Below, one piece after another: positions 1 to 11,520 of a stretch of DNA of 64,000 nt. A program made the translations under genes and the position numbers. The notes beneath the pieces are model-generated. The model saw only the letters and a program-made list of their open reading frames with translations, was not told the DNA's origin and made no database searches. The stretch's first letter is position 1. The number at the start of each line of letters is the position of its first letter. Origin of the DNA: Dipylidium caninum (taxonomy: Eukaryota; Platyhelminthes; Cestoda; Cyclophyllidea; Dipylidiidae); the NCBI GenBank assembly GCA_017562135.1, contig QEYB01001036.1:1-64000 (forward strand), in the 5' to 3' direction.

Positions 1-690
1 CCATCTCCACCCTGTCTTAAATTTGTTTACTCGTTCTCTCCAACCATGCCCCATTCAGTGAGTGACAAGCGGAGGTTTTCATTCGAGATGACTACGAGGC
101 CGTTAACAGAACTCATTCATACTGACATTCAGTCAGAGTTTGACAGTGATAGTCTCGTGAGGACCAGCTTGCCGGAAGCTGACGACTGATCTCAACTTTA
201 ACTTTTGCATAGTCAAGTGCAGCTCCTTCATGACAGCCTGTAGAGTAGCAGTCATACAAGAAGCTGACCGACCTTTTGCTGGCCTACTTAGACTTCACCA
301 CACACGCACTTGCCTCGTCGGTTAAATCAAGTGGCGCGCTTAAAGTGACGGCTTTCACATTCGTTGGATATGCCAGGCTGAATGGGAGGAGTCTTCTGTC
401 ATGTGCAGTCCTCTATCCACTGGTACCGCCTTCGACGCACCAGTGGCATTTTCCTCTTGCATTCATATTTGTTCGGAAAGCATGACTTTCATTATGAGAC
501 CACAAACCGCTGGATTTTAAAATGGTTAGTGTATGAGTGTTCGGTGATGAAACCTTCCTCCTCTGACGAAGAGAAGGTCCAATTCTTAGTCTACCAGGTG
601 CAATAGATGACGGAAGGTGCAACCCTCGGTTCCATTCACTTCAACCTTCTACACGGTAATCGCTTCTCAGCATCGCCCCTACGTCGTCTG
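1..690. other. Gene-free interval, left edge
   Basis: No supportable gene is visible here. About 40 bases near 110-150 resemble 33,200-33,240 (both contain ACTCATNCATACTGACATT), so this edge may be the remnant of another dispersed repeat. The short open frames have no splice or start context that favours them. Confidence 0.4.
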
Positions 691-1020
691 GAATTCACTT
701 TGACGGAAGCAGCTGAGGTCGTCTCTCTCATTGTCACACCACACTAGTAAAAACAGTGGGGACTGTTGCAGTCCATTTTTCTTTCAGAGCCTCGTTACCG
801 TGCAGGTTTGCTTCACGAGACTCGGACAGCCCGACTTGGGTGGAGAGTGAGTGCAACCACATGGTCGCTCTACCCTCCTTTTTGTCCGATGTGAAATAGC
901 GGAGGTGTGGCGTATGTTTGACACCAACTCCTGGCCTCCCTTTCTTTTCTGACTGCTCTCTGCAATCCTCCATCCGATATCGGCGACTGCGACGAGGGAA
1001 GGATCTTGAAAGCTGATGTG
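690..1020 (+). repeat. Repeat family E, copy 1
   Basis: This stretch aligns in the same orientation with 38,095-38,405. Shared blocks include GAGGTGTGGCGTATGTTTG followed by ACACCA and CTCCTGGCCTCC, and a shared lead-in GCCTCGTTANCGT. Both copies carry small indels relative to each other, as expected for an old duplication. On the minus strand the copies contain overlapping open frames of about 120 codons, but the reading frame is not shared, so coding is not supported. Confidence 0.7.
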
Positions 1021-1700
1021 GGAAAGCTGTAGAAAGGAAGTCTTCTTGGAAAAAAATGTTGGAGTAAAGACGCAATCTCGAGTCGGCGGAAGTAAACATG
1101 GGGCGAGGAAGAAGAGAAGAGTTGATAGAGACGAGAAGACAGCTAATTGCCCCATTGCGGCGTGTGCCCGTTGTACTTCAGAATGCTACTATTCACCCCA
1201 CCGACCACAAACCGACAGGCTACAGCTTCCAAACTCATGAGACACATGCTCGCACAGTTCCTCCCTCACATGCGCGCAACTGCCAATCTTTCTCCCCAAA
1301 ACTGATGCTTTACAACTCGGCACGACTTCGTCGAGTTTGGCCGAGCGCTTCATCCCCCTACTTGACCGGCTCTTTGCACACACAAACCCTTTCTTCACGC
1401 ACAGAAGTCTCCCTTCACTCAAACTTGCCTGCCTCTCATTTTCCGCACTAAGGAACTTCGCCAGTGCCTTTTGAGCTTATCAGGCCATCTATCGTCATGA
1501 GTCGAGAGAATGCGTGGGTGGAAATGATCGTTTGTCAAAGCTGTCAGTTGCTCCAGAATCAGTAATTAGGCGATCGGTGAATAATAGCGTTGGTTACCGT
1601 TGTTCTCACTTTTCCTCGTCCCCCACTGAAGGACGTGTTGCTTTGCGCGGTTGGAACAGGGTTAAAAAACGTGTGGCAAGTTAGTTGAAATCAATGAAAT
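1020..1700. other. Gene-free interval
   Basis: Nothing recognisable is seen between repeat E1 and the C-rich tract. Open frames of 74-117 codons occur on the plus strand but have no supporting paralog or splice signals. Confidence 0.35.
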
Positions 1701-1705
1701 GTCGT

Positions 1706-1876
1706 CTCCCCCCCCCCCCCCACCTTTCTACCCCCCCTCTCCCCCCTTTCCTTCCCTCCCCGCCCCCCCCCCCCGCCCCCCCCCCCCCTTTTTCCCCCCC
1801 TTGCTCCCTCTCCCCCTCTTCCTCCCTTTCCCTCCCCCCTCCCCCCCCCCCCTCCCCCTTCCCCCCCCCCCCCCTT
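1706..1876 (+). repeat. C-rich low-complexity tract
   Basis: About 170 bases are almost purely C and T, with runs of up to about 14 C and only a handful of purines. The minus strand is correspondingly G-rich, with many runs of three or more G that could form quadruplexes. Two overlapping proline/serine open frames across it are artefacts of composition. The exact length may be unreliable because such tracts are error-prone in sequencing and assembly. Confidence 0.9.
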
Positions 1877-1879
1877 ATC

Positions 1880-2800
1880 GTCGATTAATAAAAGATTTTA
1901 TTTATGGACTACGATGTCTCACAGTGACATATGAAAGAGGGACGAGGTGAAGGAGGATGAAGGGGTGCAATGGAAAATCCTTCACATCCCCTAAAAAAAA
2001 TCCTCTGCACAGTGCAACCTGATCATATCTCCGGATACGACGCCGTCCAGCCGAATTCAACACGTCAGACTAACCTGTGTCGCGTCGGTGTCATGACGCC
2101 CATTTCTCTGGTCCACTGGCGAGTTCTGCCGAAACACTTTTCTCTCCATTTCCTCCACTGCTCCGTCATCTTGCGCCTTCTGCCTCCCTCACATGTGCGG
2201 GCCTCACTGACGCAGATACACGGCCGGTGAAACCGCTAAAAATGTGTGCTGATCGGATCTGCTCTTCGAAACCTTCGACCTTGCTTACTCACCTCGATAG
2301 CCGTTTACGGTTCCACAATAGGCAACTGCTTACAGGCAACGAAGGGAAGTTAGGCCTGAATATTTTGAACTGGGTTCTCTAAGTTCAAATTTTAACCGTC
2401 CGTATGTCCTAGGGGGCCTGAAATTCTCAGATTTTTGAGTTTAACCGTACAACCCTCTAAGTCAGGAGTAAGAAAAGTCACATCTCTCATCAGTTATCCC
2501 TGTGAAGTTATTTGTGGTGTCTGCTTGTTGGGCGCAGTGAGCAGCTTCTCGGCCTCTGTCTTCCACTACGCTTCCACTCTGCAATGCATGCCAAATGGTT
2601 GAGCGAAGTGGTCGGTCCATGCGAGGAATGGCGAGAGGATCACACTAGAGTGAAGACGACTGACTCGTTGCTTGTCACGACTAAACTGTTGAAAGTCTAT
2701 GCGTGCAACGTAGTCATGCCCATCAGCGATCACGAAGGGAGTTTCCTGATTTGCTTTCGAGGCTACCGTAAAGGTGAGCTCATGACTGAATTGGAATTGC
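1880..2800. other. Gene-free interval
   Basis: No gene is supported. A plus-strand frame of 102 codons (2,512-2,820) runs into repeat C1 and has no paralog in the other C copies. An 18-base string AAGGAGGATGAAGGGGTG near 1,950 recurs near 17,557, which may be chance or a small repeat. Confidence 0.35.
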
Positions 2801-3530
2801 ACCTAGTTGAGCTGCGGTGAAGTGGACTCAACAAGAGACTATAAATTTGGTTGAGATGGCCTATGCTACGGTGACTGACCGCGCAATGTGCTACTTCTTC
2901 CATGACCAGCTTCTTTCTCGCACCGCTCGCAACGAATGGAACCTCTCACTGCTATAATATCTCTCCCCATAAGGACAGAATCACTAGCCCGCATAGTATT
3001 GGTGTTCATCGCATTTGAACCGTTTCATCTGACCGAGCAGAACTTGATAAGTGGAACTACTGCATGCAACATGGGAGTCTTAAGGAGGAACACTGATAAT
3101 CATAAGGAAAACCAGATCTTCCGAGATTGTACGAGATGAATGAGGAAGTGGCATAATTTAGTACTCACACCATTTTTCCTCACGGACCTGTTACAACGTC
3201 TTCACGAGCGGAGGGGAGGGGATTGATGCCACATTTAAGTGCCATCCAAGTCCTCGACGGAGAGAAGTTTGAAACTGTCGTTATTGCCGGACTCCTCGGC
3301 ATGTTGGACCATGCGACAGATCTTCGCGTGGGCGGAGACGGTACTGAAAACAGAGCTGCTGTGGTCCCACCCAAATTACCTATCACAGCAGTGGCCGCAA
3401 TCCATCAGTTTAAAGCCTTTAGACTGCTGCTGCAACGGACTCGCGGATTGGGACAGACTTCACTCACAAGTACACAAGCAAGAGGCGCAGTCCACTGATG
3501 AAGATAAGTACAAGGTGGATGATAAGAGTG
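2800..3530 (-). pseudogene. Family C gene fragment, copy 1 (truncated)
   Basis: This is a shortened copy of the family C unit (compare 31,555-32,960 and 56,690-58,360). On the minus strand it keeps a peptide around 3,250-3,390 with the pattern SVPSPPTRRSVAW, then S..ITT. This aligns with SSAYLHPQGSVAW, then TT, in copy 2 and with SSASQHLQKSVSC, then TT, in copy 3. It also keeps a conserved 5' splice site, GTGAGTACTAA on the minus strand, starting at 3,168. Most of the second conserved exon (RITWR...QLN) is missing between these two features, so the copy is internally deleted and probably not functional. Confidence 0.55.
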
Positions 3531-3549
3531 GTAAATAGACCACTCGAGC

Positions 3550-4290
3550 TCCTGCTTTGTTTATTCTTCCGGACGAATGTGTTTGTACTACAGATAAGGA
3601 GGGGAGATTTAATACTTAAGTCTCACACGACTTCTTTTCTATGTGCTGGGCGTGAGATGCCTTAACTAATTTCCAAAGAATTGCGAGTAGGAAACACTGG
3701 GAATTTATTGTGAAGGAATAGTAACTTCTTTATGAGAGAATATAGTCTTTGTTCAGCACTTTAGGCATTTCGCTACCGCGACCGAAGAAACCGCCGACTT
3801 AAAGGCTCTGAGGACACTCAGCTAAAGTAAGTAAGTCAAGTTGTAAGTTTGATTTTCCAGAGGATTTTAAGCAGCTCATTTTGATTGCAATGAGTGTTTC
3901 CACTTTCTATCAGGCCTGCCTGCCTTTTGCCCTCTTTTAAATTCCTTTTTCTTTGACATGGTTTCATAAGCACATGCCTTCCTTGTAATCACAATTGGGA
4001 AATAATAAGAAGTAAGTAGGAGTATAGCATTCTCAGGTGTGGTGAGTGAGCGCATGCAATTTAATTCTCACACTTCATTCCGCTGCCTAATCCCGAGGAC
4101 GGTAGTTCATGATGCTCTCCGATGTTAAAATGCAATGTTGTGCCTCTCCTTTTAAAGAAGTGTTTTTGCAAAAAAATTCACCATTAATATTACTTCCCTT
4201 TTTCGTAACTCGTGTATTTTCACAGCGCCACGCCTTTACGGAGGTGGAATTAAGCATCACTGAAGTGGTGATGCAAAGGGCTTCCGTTCA
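3550..4290. other. Gene-free interval
   Basis: AT-richer sequence with no supported gene. The only longer frame, 4,109-4,453 plus (114 codons), runs into a dispersed repeat and is not conserved in the other copies. Confidence 0.35.
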
Positions 4291-4800
4291 CGCTCTCCTC
4301 CCACTTTCCTCGTCCCCACGGGCTGCCAAGACCACTTTCCCGCAGAAGACGTGGCCAATGCAGCAAATGGTGAGAAAAGTGTTTCCACAGATTTTTCACG
4401 TAGAAAACAGGGGTGAAGTGGAGCAGAACTCGTGCAGTGGATCGGAGAAGTAGGCATCATGACAGCGACGAGAAGTGTTGAGAAGTTGTTGAAGTCGGCT
4501 GGACCGGGTCGCTTCGAAGGTGCGAATAAGAAGGTCGGGATGTGCAGATGTTCCAGAGAATGTAGAGGGCATTTTCCACCTCCCCCTTCATCCTCCCTTT
4601 ACCTCCTTCTCTTTCTCCTACGTGACTTTGCTGCAGCATCAAGCAAATACAGTTATCATCTAGAGACAATGTGTATTGTTTCAACTAGAACTACTTCTTC
4701 ATTTCAACTCCTGGCTCCATCGAAGTAAAAACGCACTTGGAGGTGGGAAAAAAGAAAAATGAAAAACAACGCACCGGCACTCTTTCAGTTTATAATCACG
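4290..4800 (+). repeat. Dispersed repeat family H, copy 1 (diverged)
   Basis: Related sequence occurs near 8,000-8,640, 14,715-15,060, 30,990-31,160 and partly 46,440-46,700. Shared landmarks are a GCAGAAGAC/TTCACAGGACGTAGA block, then a C/T-rich stretch with TTCTCCTGCTGCTTC-like text, then CNCTNGGAGGTGGAAGACGAG. Identity is low and indels are frequent, so the boundaries are approximate. No protein frame is shared across the copies. Confidence 0.4.
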
Positions 4801-6100
4801 TTTGGGTTCAACACAGATTTCCTGGGATGGCATTCTTTCCTTAGTTAACCGCCTTACTTCTCCCGACTTCGAACTCTTCCACATTTATGCAACAAATGGA
4901 CGAAAGTACGGCCCAAAAATATTGGCGAGACACAGGTGGGGAATGGTGCGTGTCGTGTGGGATGTGTGGAAAGAAGGCGAGTCACCTGGCATAGCGGTCA
5001 GGAAATAAGCCACATTTACCGAAGATGGACTCATTCTCTCTTCATTAAGCTGTTCTGCTAGCAGTGTGTGCAATTTCATTTGGGCGTGGCAAATAGTCTT
5101 GTCTGTTTGCCATGAGTAAGGGGAAGAGAGGAGTGAAGTGGCGTGATTTTTTTTCGTAGAGTGGGATAAAAAGAGGGAGAAAAATCTAAAGCAATGAAGT
5201 ACCACCTCAAAAGAAGGTGGGAATGAGGACACAGCCCATGAATCTCCTCGTCTACTATACTATCGAACAAGGGTTGACGCTCCAATAATTTATGCAGCTG
5301 AGGCCGAGTTTCGGTAAGTCGAAACCGACAAGAATGACAGCGTGCTGGTTGTGGTGCCATGGCATGCCGTTTTCGGGCAAATATTGTTTCAGTTGAGGCT
5401 ATGTATTAAACGGAACACCCGGGTCGTCTAAAGTTGGCTATAGCCACGATTCCGAGGCTGATGCAAATGACGCCACTAAGCAGCCGTTTAGGCTGATGCA
5501 GAAAAACAAAGGGAGGCCTGGTAATTCAGTTTTTTCAAGATGCTGCTTCCGAAGATGACGCGGGATTTAGCCGTTTCGCACCAGATTATATGCACAGATT
5601 CTACCATAGGCGGTTAAAAATGGCTGGCATGGGAGCAGACGAACAAAGAGTTTGGTTGGCGGATTGAAGTTGTTTTGTGGCAATCACGGTTTTCTAGTCA
5701 CATGTTTTATATTTCGGTGCTTATTAATCTACTTTAAGTACAAAATGAGTTGTTAACCCCACCTCTGAACAGACAAATTGTGCTTGGGATTACACCAAGA
5801 GGCATCCGTATTCACACCCTACTTATAATTTGGTGAGTAAAAATGGGTTATCGGTGAGCAAAATGATCCTTATCCTGAGGGTGCGCAAATATGGGTGCTT
5901 TCACCCCAATTTTTGGTCATATGATCAGCAGTCTCATTATTATTATTATAGTATTTTTATACGTAACCCACCCATCGGATATTTGAAGATGCTTTTGCGA
6001 TGCCTCTCATATGCCTATTCAGATTGCCAATTTTAATCATTCGTTTCCTTTAAAGTCATTTCCTATATTCTTAATCTCTAAACGTTAGCGTATTTTCGTT
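4800..6100. other. Gene-free interval, partly AT-rich
   Basis: No supported gene. Several frames of 60-115 codons occur on both strands around 4,800-5,360 but none has a start, splice or paralog argument. The part from 5,680 to 6,100 is AT-rich and leads into a plausible intron end (TTTTCGTTACAG) at 6,104. Confidence 0.35.
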
Positions 6101-6104
6101 ACAG

Positions 6105-6520
6105 GAAGAATTCTTTACACAAACAGAACAGCATTAAGCGTGTCTATTGTCCCTCAAGTTTTGACTACAGTTCACATTTTTGTTCTCATTTTGGTCATTC
6201 TTGTGTTGCCATCGGTGTCAGCAAAATCTCTCCTATGTCTGTTCAGTGGCGGAAATTATGAACCGCCTGATAAGCTTAGAATTACGGATAAAAAAGTGTC
6301 CGCTAGATTTAAGAAAGGCATATTTGGCACCCGTGTGAGCGATGCTAGGTTAGACGACGAGTTCTTCGTGTTTTCCGAAACGTGGGCGTCATTTTGGCAT
6401 GACTGGTTATTGCGGGGGCATCTGCGGAGGCAGACTCCTTGTGAGAATGACTGGATGATGCCTTACGATAACCAGTATTGCTTCTTCTTACTGCTCACCT
6501 TCCTGAGAAGACCATCCATG
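6105..6520 (+). CDS. Candidate exon with membrane segment or signal anchor
   Basis: I do not recognise the protein. A polypyrimidine stretch and TTACAG acceptor end at 6,104, and the open frame runs 138 codons to a good donor, CATG followed by GTAGGTG, at 6,521. It enters in phase 1 and leaves in phase 0. About 25 residues in, a run of about 15 hydrophobic residues (VHIFVLILVILVLPSVSA) looks like a transmembrane helix or internal signal sequence, with a possible signal-peptidase site after SVSA. The rest is mixed polar with several Trp and Cys. There is no in-frame ATG before the hydrophobic part; the first usable codon is GTG at 6,140, so this would be an internal exon or the start lies upstream. 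It could also be a fragment of a dead gene. Confidence 0.35.
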
Positions 6521-6599
6521 GTAGGTGTGAAGGATTTTCATCTGAGTAAGACAAGGAGTCGTTTCCTTTCCATCACACTCCCCATTCACTGACTATCAC

Positions 6600-7260
6600 G
6601 TTCTCTTCAATTGGTTCTCAACTTACTCGCCTCTGCTGCCCTCGTCCACGCTGCTGCGAGAGGAGAGGAATGGAGAGGAGTGGAGGGGAGCGAGGTGGGT
6701 AGAGTGAGAAAGAGAGAGCGAGAAATTACACAGATGTCTGCATCTTTACCGACGAACAATTTCTGCAAGTGGGGTGTCTCCCAATTTCCTCTCATTCTAC
6801 AAAGCTCTGCTGAACGCGTTGCTCATTCAATGATGTAAGTCACAACAAGGTGACTAAGAATTGCATTTCAGTAGGGTACAGCATCCGTTTTACTGTTTTA
6901 GCCCCAGATGGACCGATATCACCCGAGAAATTTAGCAAAGGATAAGTGGATTTGGTGTGGTACCTATCATAGAAGGACTGCATGCTGGCAGAAAAAGGAA
7001 CAGGATGAACAGCACACAGACGGACACACCGATGAACTCTCGAAGGAGGAGGAATCGGGTGATTGGATGTAGAAGCCTCTGACATCATGTCCTCTCGACC
7101 TGTGCCACGACAGCCGCGATGGGAGGTCAGTCTTAGGCCAATGACAGGCCCCATTCTGCGTGAAGAAGCAGAGGCTTCCCCACCATTTTGCGGGCCGAGA
7201 AACTGCCAACATATTTTCACGGAATTATTTTCCTCCCTTACCATTTCCACCATGCAACCG
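6600..7260. other. Gene-free interval
   Basis: A short GA-rich patch lies at 6,655-6,725. A possible donor (ATGG followed by GTAAGGGAGG on the minus strand near 7,243) could extend the gene at 7,268-7,660, but I see no following exon. Confidence 0.3.
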
Positions 7261-7267
7261 CCTCATT

Positions 7268-7660
7268 TCAACGCTTTACGCACCCATACACGCCATGTAG
7301 ACACGTATTACTTGGTGCTACAAATGACAAACACGGAGAGATAAAGGGAGAAAATGTGAGGCGAGAGAAACAGAGGCAAATCCCTGACATGGGAAGTTTC
7401 ACTTCATCTGGCCATGTCGGCTGTTTGGATCGCGAGTGTGTGCCGAAATGGGTGATGTTGGGACCCAAATGCGTCGTCTCACCTGCTCGTCTCCTTGCAC
7501 TGAGACGATATTGTTTGATGATGCTCTTTTTCAGAGCGCCAAAATTCTCCTTACGACTCAAATCAGCTGGCGAGTCACCGCTTTTTGTATGCAGGAGTAG
7601 AATCATCAAGCGCTGCATTTCGGAGATTCTGCGTAAGTATCTCTCAGTTGTCTCAGCCAT
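7268..7660 (-). CDS. Small candidate gene, possibly two exons
   Basis: Not recognised. The minus strand opens with ATG at 7,660 (MAETTERYLRRISEMQRLM). About 59 codons follow, rich in Lys, Arg, Glu and Leu and amphipathic, suggesting helical structure (KKSIIKQYRLSARRRA at the end). A strong donor, GAGCAG followed by GTGAGA, lies at 7,482. A strong acceptor, a long pyrimidine run then TTTGTAG, ends at 7,318. Splicing these (165-nt intron, phase 1) gives a short tail ending CLHGVYGCVKR and a stop. The frame is also open through the intron, so an unspliced 130-codon product is possible. ATG sits in a purine-rich context (GAGGAAATGG). No second copy is seen in the window. The single-copy status and paired splice sites argue for a real gene. 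Confidence 0.45.
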   Translation of the reverse strand: MAETTERYLRRISEMQRLMILLLHTKSGDSPADLSRKENFGALKKSIIKQYRLSARRRAGETTHLGPNITHFGTHSRSKQPTWPDEVKLPMSGICLCFSRLTFSPFISPCLSFVAPSNTCLHGVYGCVKR

Positions 7661-7999
7661 TTCCTCCTTCTTGTCGTCGCAATTGGCCGTAGAGGCGAGG
7701 TTTGTTAGTCAATGTCCTATCGTCCGCAAGGTAGCTTGTTCACAGTCGATTGACTTTGGGCGACTAATGCTGGTCATATCATATCGGCACCCCTCGAGTC
7801 TGAGCGACAGCAAAGGGGAGATGTGGAAATGAATGGGTCTGTGTTACAGATAGGAAGTGCAAGATATGGCGAAGGCAGTCGTTGGGCACAAAGTGAGTTA
7901 ATGCTCCCGATGAGACAGAGGAGCAGAGACAAAAGCCGCTGAGAATCTTCGGATGTTTACCCCTCAAGGGACCCATAAACTCGAGATAAGTCGGCCGTC

Positions 8000-8640
8000 T
8001 AAAGCTGCAGGAGTTGGACAATCAGTGAAGAACTTCTGACACGACCAACTTCAAGGGTTATGTGCAATCGGCGCAATACGCGCTCACCCGCCTGAAATAT
8101 CCCCTGGGAAGTGCGCAGTGCGGGTCGCACGAGCCACAAAAGTTTACAGCTTCACTAGCACAGAATGCGTCCATTGCCACTGAATGTGGCTCTTAGGAAG
8201 TGAAGAGGAAAGTGTTTCAGTTGTTGCAGCCCACGGAGCACGTTGCAAAGTGGATCAGAAATCGGCAGAGGATCAGGAAAGTAGGCGTCGCTGTGTGAAC
8301 AAGATTTTCACAGGACGTAGAAAAATTGGCCTTCACATCTTCATCAACTTCCAGCTCACCACCTTTTTTTCTGCTGCTTCCTAACTCATGTTGCGTGAGA
8401 GAAGCTTTCAGGCCTGCTCTTCCAACTGCTCCTCCACCACAGTAACACGTGCTTGGAGGTGGAAGACGAGGAATGAAGAAAACGGCAGTACAGTAGCTTT
8501 TTTATCGTATTCTTTTGCGTGTGGTAAAGGAATAGGCTATCAAAACGAAGAGTGGGAAGAAGGCGAGCCACTTTGGTGGTATGAAGATGAGATGACATGC
8601 TGTCCGGTGCGCAGTCCTCGGGCTCCCCTAGCTCATTGAC
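8000..8640 (+). repeat. Dispersed repeat family H, copy 2
   Basis: The left part (8,000-8,180) aligns with 46,440-46,600, sharing GCAGCTTCACNNNCACAGAATGCG-type text. The right part (8,280-8,500) aligns with 14,800-15,010, sharing CACAGGACGTAGAAAAATT-like and GGAGGTGGAAGACGAGGAA-like blocks. Two small frames (8,184-8,384 plus and 8,388-8,639 plus) are not shared with the other copies. Confidence 0.5.
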
Positions 8641-10020
8641 AATCGCAGTGGATAAAGTTCCATGTGGGCCAGGGGGTCTTGAGAGGAGCATTTGTGAAGG
8701 TAGAGAGATGAGAAATGACAGAGGTAATTATAATAGGAAAAGGTAAAACCGTGAAGAAAGTGGAAGCTGATTATCAGAGAATGCGATGGGAGGCATGTTG
8801 GATGATTAGGTTAGACGTGCAAAGTACGTGGTCAGAACGAGATGGCACTAGTTTTGTCAATTGGCATCTGACAGCAGACCTGTCACAAATGCTTGCATCA
8901 CCGCTACCTCATAATTCGTACCACATAAGTGTCAGATATTATACGGCTGACAGCAAGGACGGCGCATTAAGAACCAGGGTAATTGCGCGGGTGGGGTAGG
9001 AGAGCCGGAGGAGCAGCGATGCCAGATGATAGTGCATAAGGAGTAGCAGTGTTGTGTCGTAAGCAACGATTTTGACCAAATATTGTCCGTTGCATGCCCA
9101 TTCATTTAACCTTTGGAGGCAGAACCGCAATCTCGAAGACTCAGGCAATGGACGCATTAGAGCTCCCCGTTTGGGAAACAAACATCGTGCTGTGAATGTG
9201 GTGGACTCACGTGTCTGTCAATGGAGTGGAGCAAACGGAAAGGACGGAGTGGAGATTATCCTCGAGTTTGAAGAGGAGGTGAGCAACTCGGTGCTGTCAA
9301 TCAGAGAATGGAGACATGAAGGGGAGCTCAGGTGAATGCCTATCGTCTATCGGCCACGTTTATGTGTTGAAGATGAGAGAAGTGAGGAAGGCGAACATAA
9401 GCAAAGCCAAAGTCCACTGACGACAGACTGATTATCTGAGACCTCCTATGTTTCCCGTCGTGCTTCCCAACCCTAAACTGGACAAATGACAGCACACAAG
9501 CTGGCCCCTCTTGCCTCCCTTGTCTTGCCTCTCCCTTCATGCTTTACCTTGACCCGCCCTGCCTTTCCATGCTCCCAGTCACACGGCACTGCATGACAGG
9601 CTAAAGACTTCTCCGCCGCCCCACAATCCTAGCGAAGCCAAGTCATTTGAACCAGACCGAAGGAGGGACTTTGCAAGGGTCGAGCGAGAAGGGGAACAGT
9701 AGAAAGCCAGGAAACCAATTGTGCAAGCCAGCATTACGAAAAAGGTATCCCAACCCATTACCCACTAGCAAGATGCGCCAACCCCTCCCTCCTCCGTCTC
9801 CTTTATTCAGTGTGCATCCATCCTCCTACACATGGGAAGAGGCCGTAAATTGACACGCATTTAGCCTTACTTCTTGTTGACTCAGTCGGTTAACACAGAC
9901 ATCATCGCGGCAATTGAAATAATTCATGAGGAGAAAAGTGACAGTGTGGTGAGAAGTGAGGGAGAAGGAGGTAGAGCTTTCTGTTCTGGTGGTAATCGGG
10001 ATTCTCGAGGGAAGTCACGT
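8640..10020. other. Gene-free interval
   Basis: No supported gene. Plus frame 8,715-8,999 (94 codons, starting ATGACAGAGG) has normal protein composition and a true ATG but no splice context or paralog. I leave it unsupported. Confidence 0.3.
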
Positions 10021-11520
10021 GACTCATGGGGCGCTGATACCCCTCAGACGATCCACAAATTTTACATTTACTCTGTCCTTTTCTCCACCCAAAATGCTCT
10101 CCACTCGCTATTTCGAATGTATTTATGAAATCAGGAAGAATAATGTGCACAAACAATGTCATGCATCGGACGTTAACTATACTGATGGGGAAGTAGGCAA
10201 TCAATTAATTGTTCAACTGCCACTCTGTCAAACTTATCTTCGTTTCTCGTCTTGCAACTAGGTAAGCAACAATTTTATCAAGTTCTCCATCTTTCTCTTC
10301 AGGTGTCAAATTTTCGTCGTGGGTCACTCGCCTCAGCCATTTCAACCAGTCATAATTCTTCTCCTCCTCTTCTGATATTACTTCAGTTCTTTCCTTTGGC
10401 ACTTCCTCAGTGAAGGAATATTCCTCTCCTCCAACTGGTCCAACCCTTCCCTCCATGCGTCTACGCTTAGGCGCACTGCATCCCCAGTTGTGACGGACCT
10501 TTGGAGGTGATGTGATCCGGTCAACTTCTTTTTCCGTGCCAACTGTCCTCCTGGCAAATCCCCCACTCCGCCTTCTTTCAACGCCTTCTTGGCTACCACT
10601 GTCGATGGGACGCTGGCTCTGCAAGCGCTTGTGTGCGCTGCTAGTGACCCACCAGATCTCATCATCGTGACGTAATCCCCACCTGCTTTAGGGCATTCCG
10701 ACTCAGTTGGCCTACTCCTCATAATGTTCTCTTCCAATATGTCATGACCATTTTTATATTCCATACACTGTGTGCCGGCGCAATGGCTGCTATTTCCACA
10801 GCTCTTCGCATTTGGCATTTGCGTGGCTGTGCGCTCAGTGCTTCTGCCCGCCTGAACGGACCTTTCGGTGGCGAAATCATCACGTGGCCAGATGGTCACA
10901 ATTTGCAGTCTGGAAATGCTGAGAGAGGCTTTTGCGGCGGGGGTATGAGAGGCTTTTGTTTGTCGAGGGTTTTCTACTGTTTGCACAGTAGTTTCCTTGG
11001 TGGCGACAACGCAAGGTGCAATTTCGGTGATTTTTACCTCCGATGTGTCAAGCACCTTGGTCCTTAACCGGTCATGGGGATTGAAGAGGTTTTCGGGATC
11101 GGCGCTATAAGACTTCCTCCTTCTCCGGAGACGCTTCCACTTCTGCCACAGCGACGTGACAACCTCGCGTCGACTATGAGATTCAGACTTGCTCCTGGAT
11201 GAACGTGCATTGCCCATCGTCGGAAGATGAGTTTTAAAGACGCCAATCAATATTTCCTAGGTCAAACGCTTCAAGTGTTTATGAATATCGATTTCCCACT
11301 TGTCATTTCTTCGCCAACTGTCTGAAACACTGCACAAATGAAGTGTTGGGGTAAAATGTCATTCCATGGGAAGGGTTAGCTTTATCCATGTCCTGCATGG
11401 ATGACCGTTTTGGTTGCGCCATTGCCAGCGTCAAGAGAGTTTTTGCGATAGTATTTACAGTCGAGTCAAAATATTTGCCCTATTCTCCACTACTTTCAAT
11501 CAGCAAAACTAACTCATTTA
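10020..11520. repeat. Segmental duplication A, copy 1
   Basis: This interval aligns in direct orientation with 29,190-30,760; its right end, 11,390-11,520, also aligns with 56,280-56,420. Landmarks include CATGCGTCTACGCTTNGG, CTGCATCCCCAGT, ACGTGGCCAGATGGTCAC and CAATCAATANTTCCTAGGTC. Copy 1 carries the most intact open frames. Copy 2 lacks about 140 bases matching 11,090-11,230 and carries about 190 extra bases at 30,415-30,605. Confidence 0.85.
10205..11217 (-). CDS. Family A gene: basic, possibly N-myristoylated protein
   Basis: Not a recognised family. ATG at 11,217 gives MGNARSSRSKSES, which fits the MGxxxS pattern for N-myristoylation. It is followed by a strongly basic stretch (KRLRRRRK) that could help membrane binding. 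About 190 codons are open. Frame use is supported by copy 2: VLDTSEVKITEIAPCVVATK here aligns with MFDISDVKITEVSPDVVTTQ there, and SRLQIVTIWPRDDFATERSV aligns with FQLPSVTIWPRTNFTSEGSV. Near 10,622 the conserved frame changes: QSQRPIDSGSQEGV, KEVDRITSPPKVRHNWGCSA and PKRRRM match copy 2 in another frame. This runs to a C-terminal segment with acidic SEEEEKNYDWLKWLRRVTHD and a stop at 10,205. Either an intron lies at about 10,620-10,680, or one copy has a frameshift. I could not find a phase-compatible splice pair. Confidence 0.5.

Noticed and set aside
784..1155. Two overlapping minus frames of about 120 codons in repeat E
   Set aside because: Copy 2 of the repeat does not keep either frame.
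1685..1950. Proline-rich overlapping frames
   Set aside because: Composed almost entirely of the C-rich tract, so the open frame is a composition artefact.
7188..7832. 214-codon plus-strand frame
   Set aside because: It starts at a non-ATG codon, overlaps the better supported minus gene with splice sites, and has no splice or paralog support.
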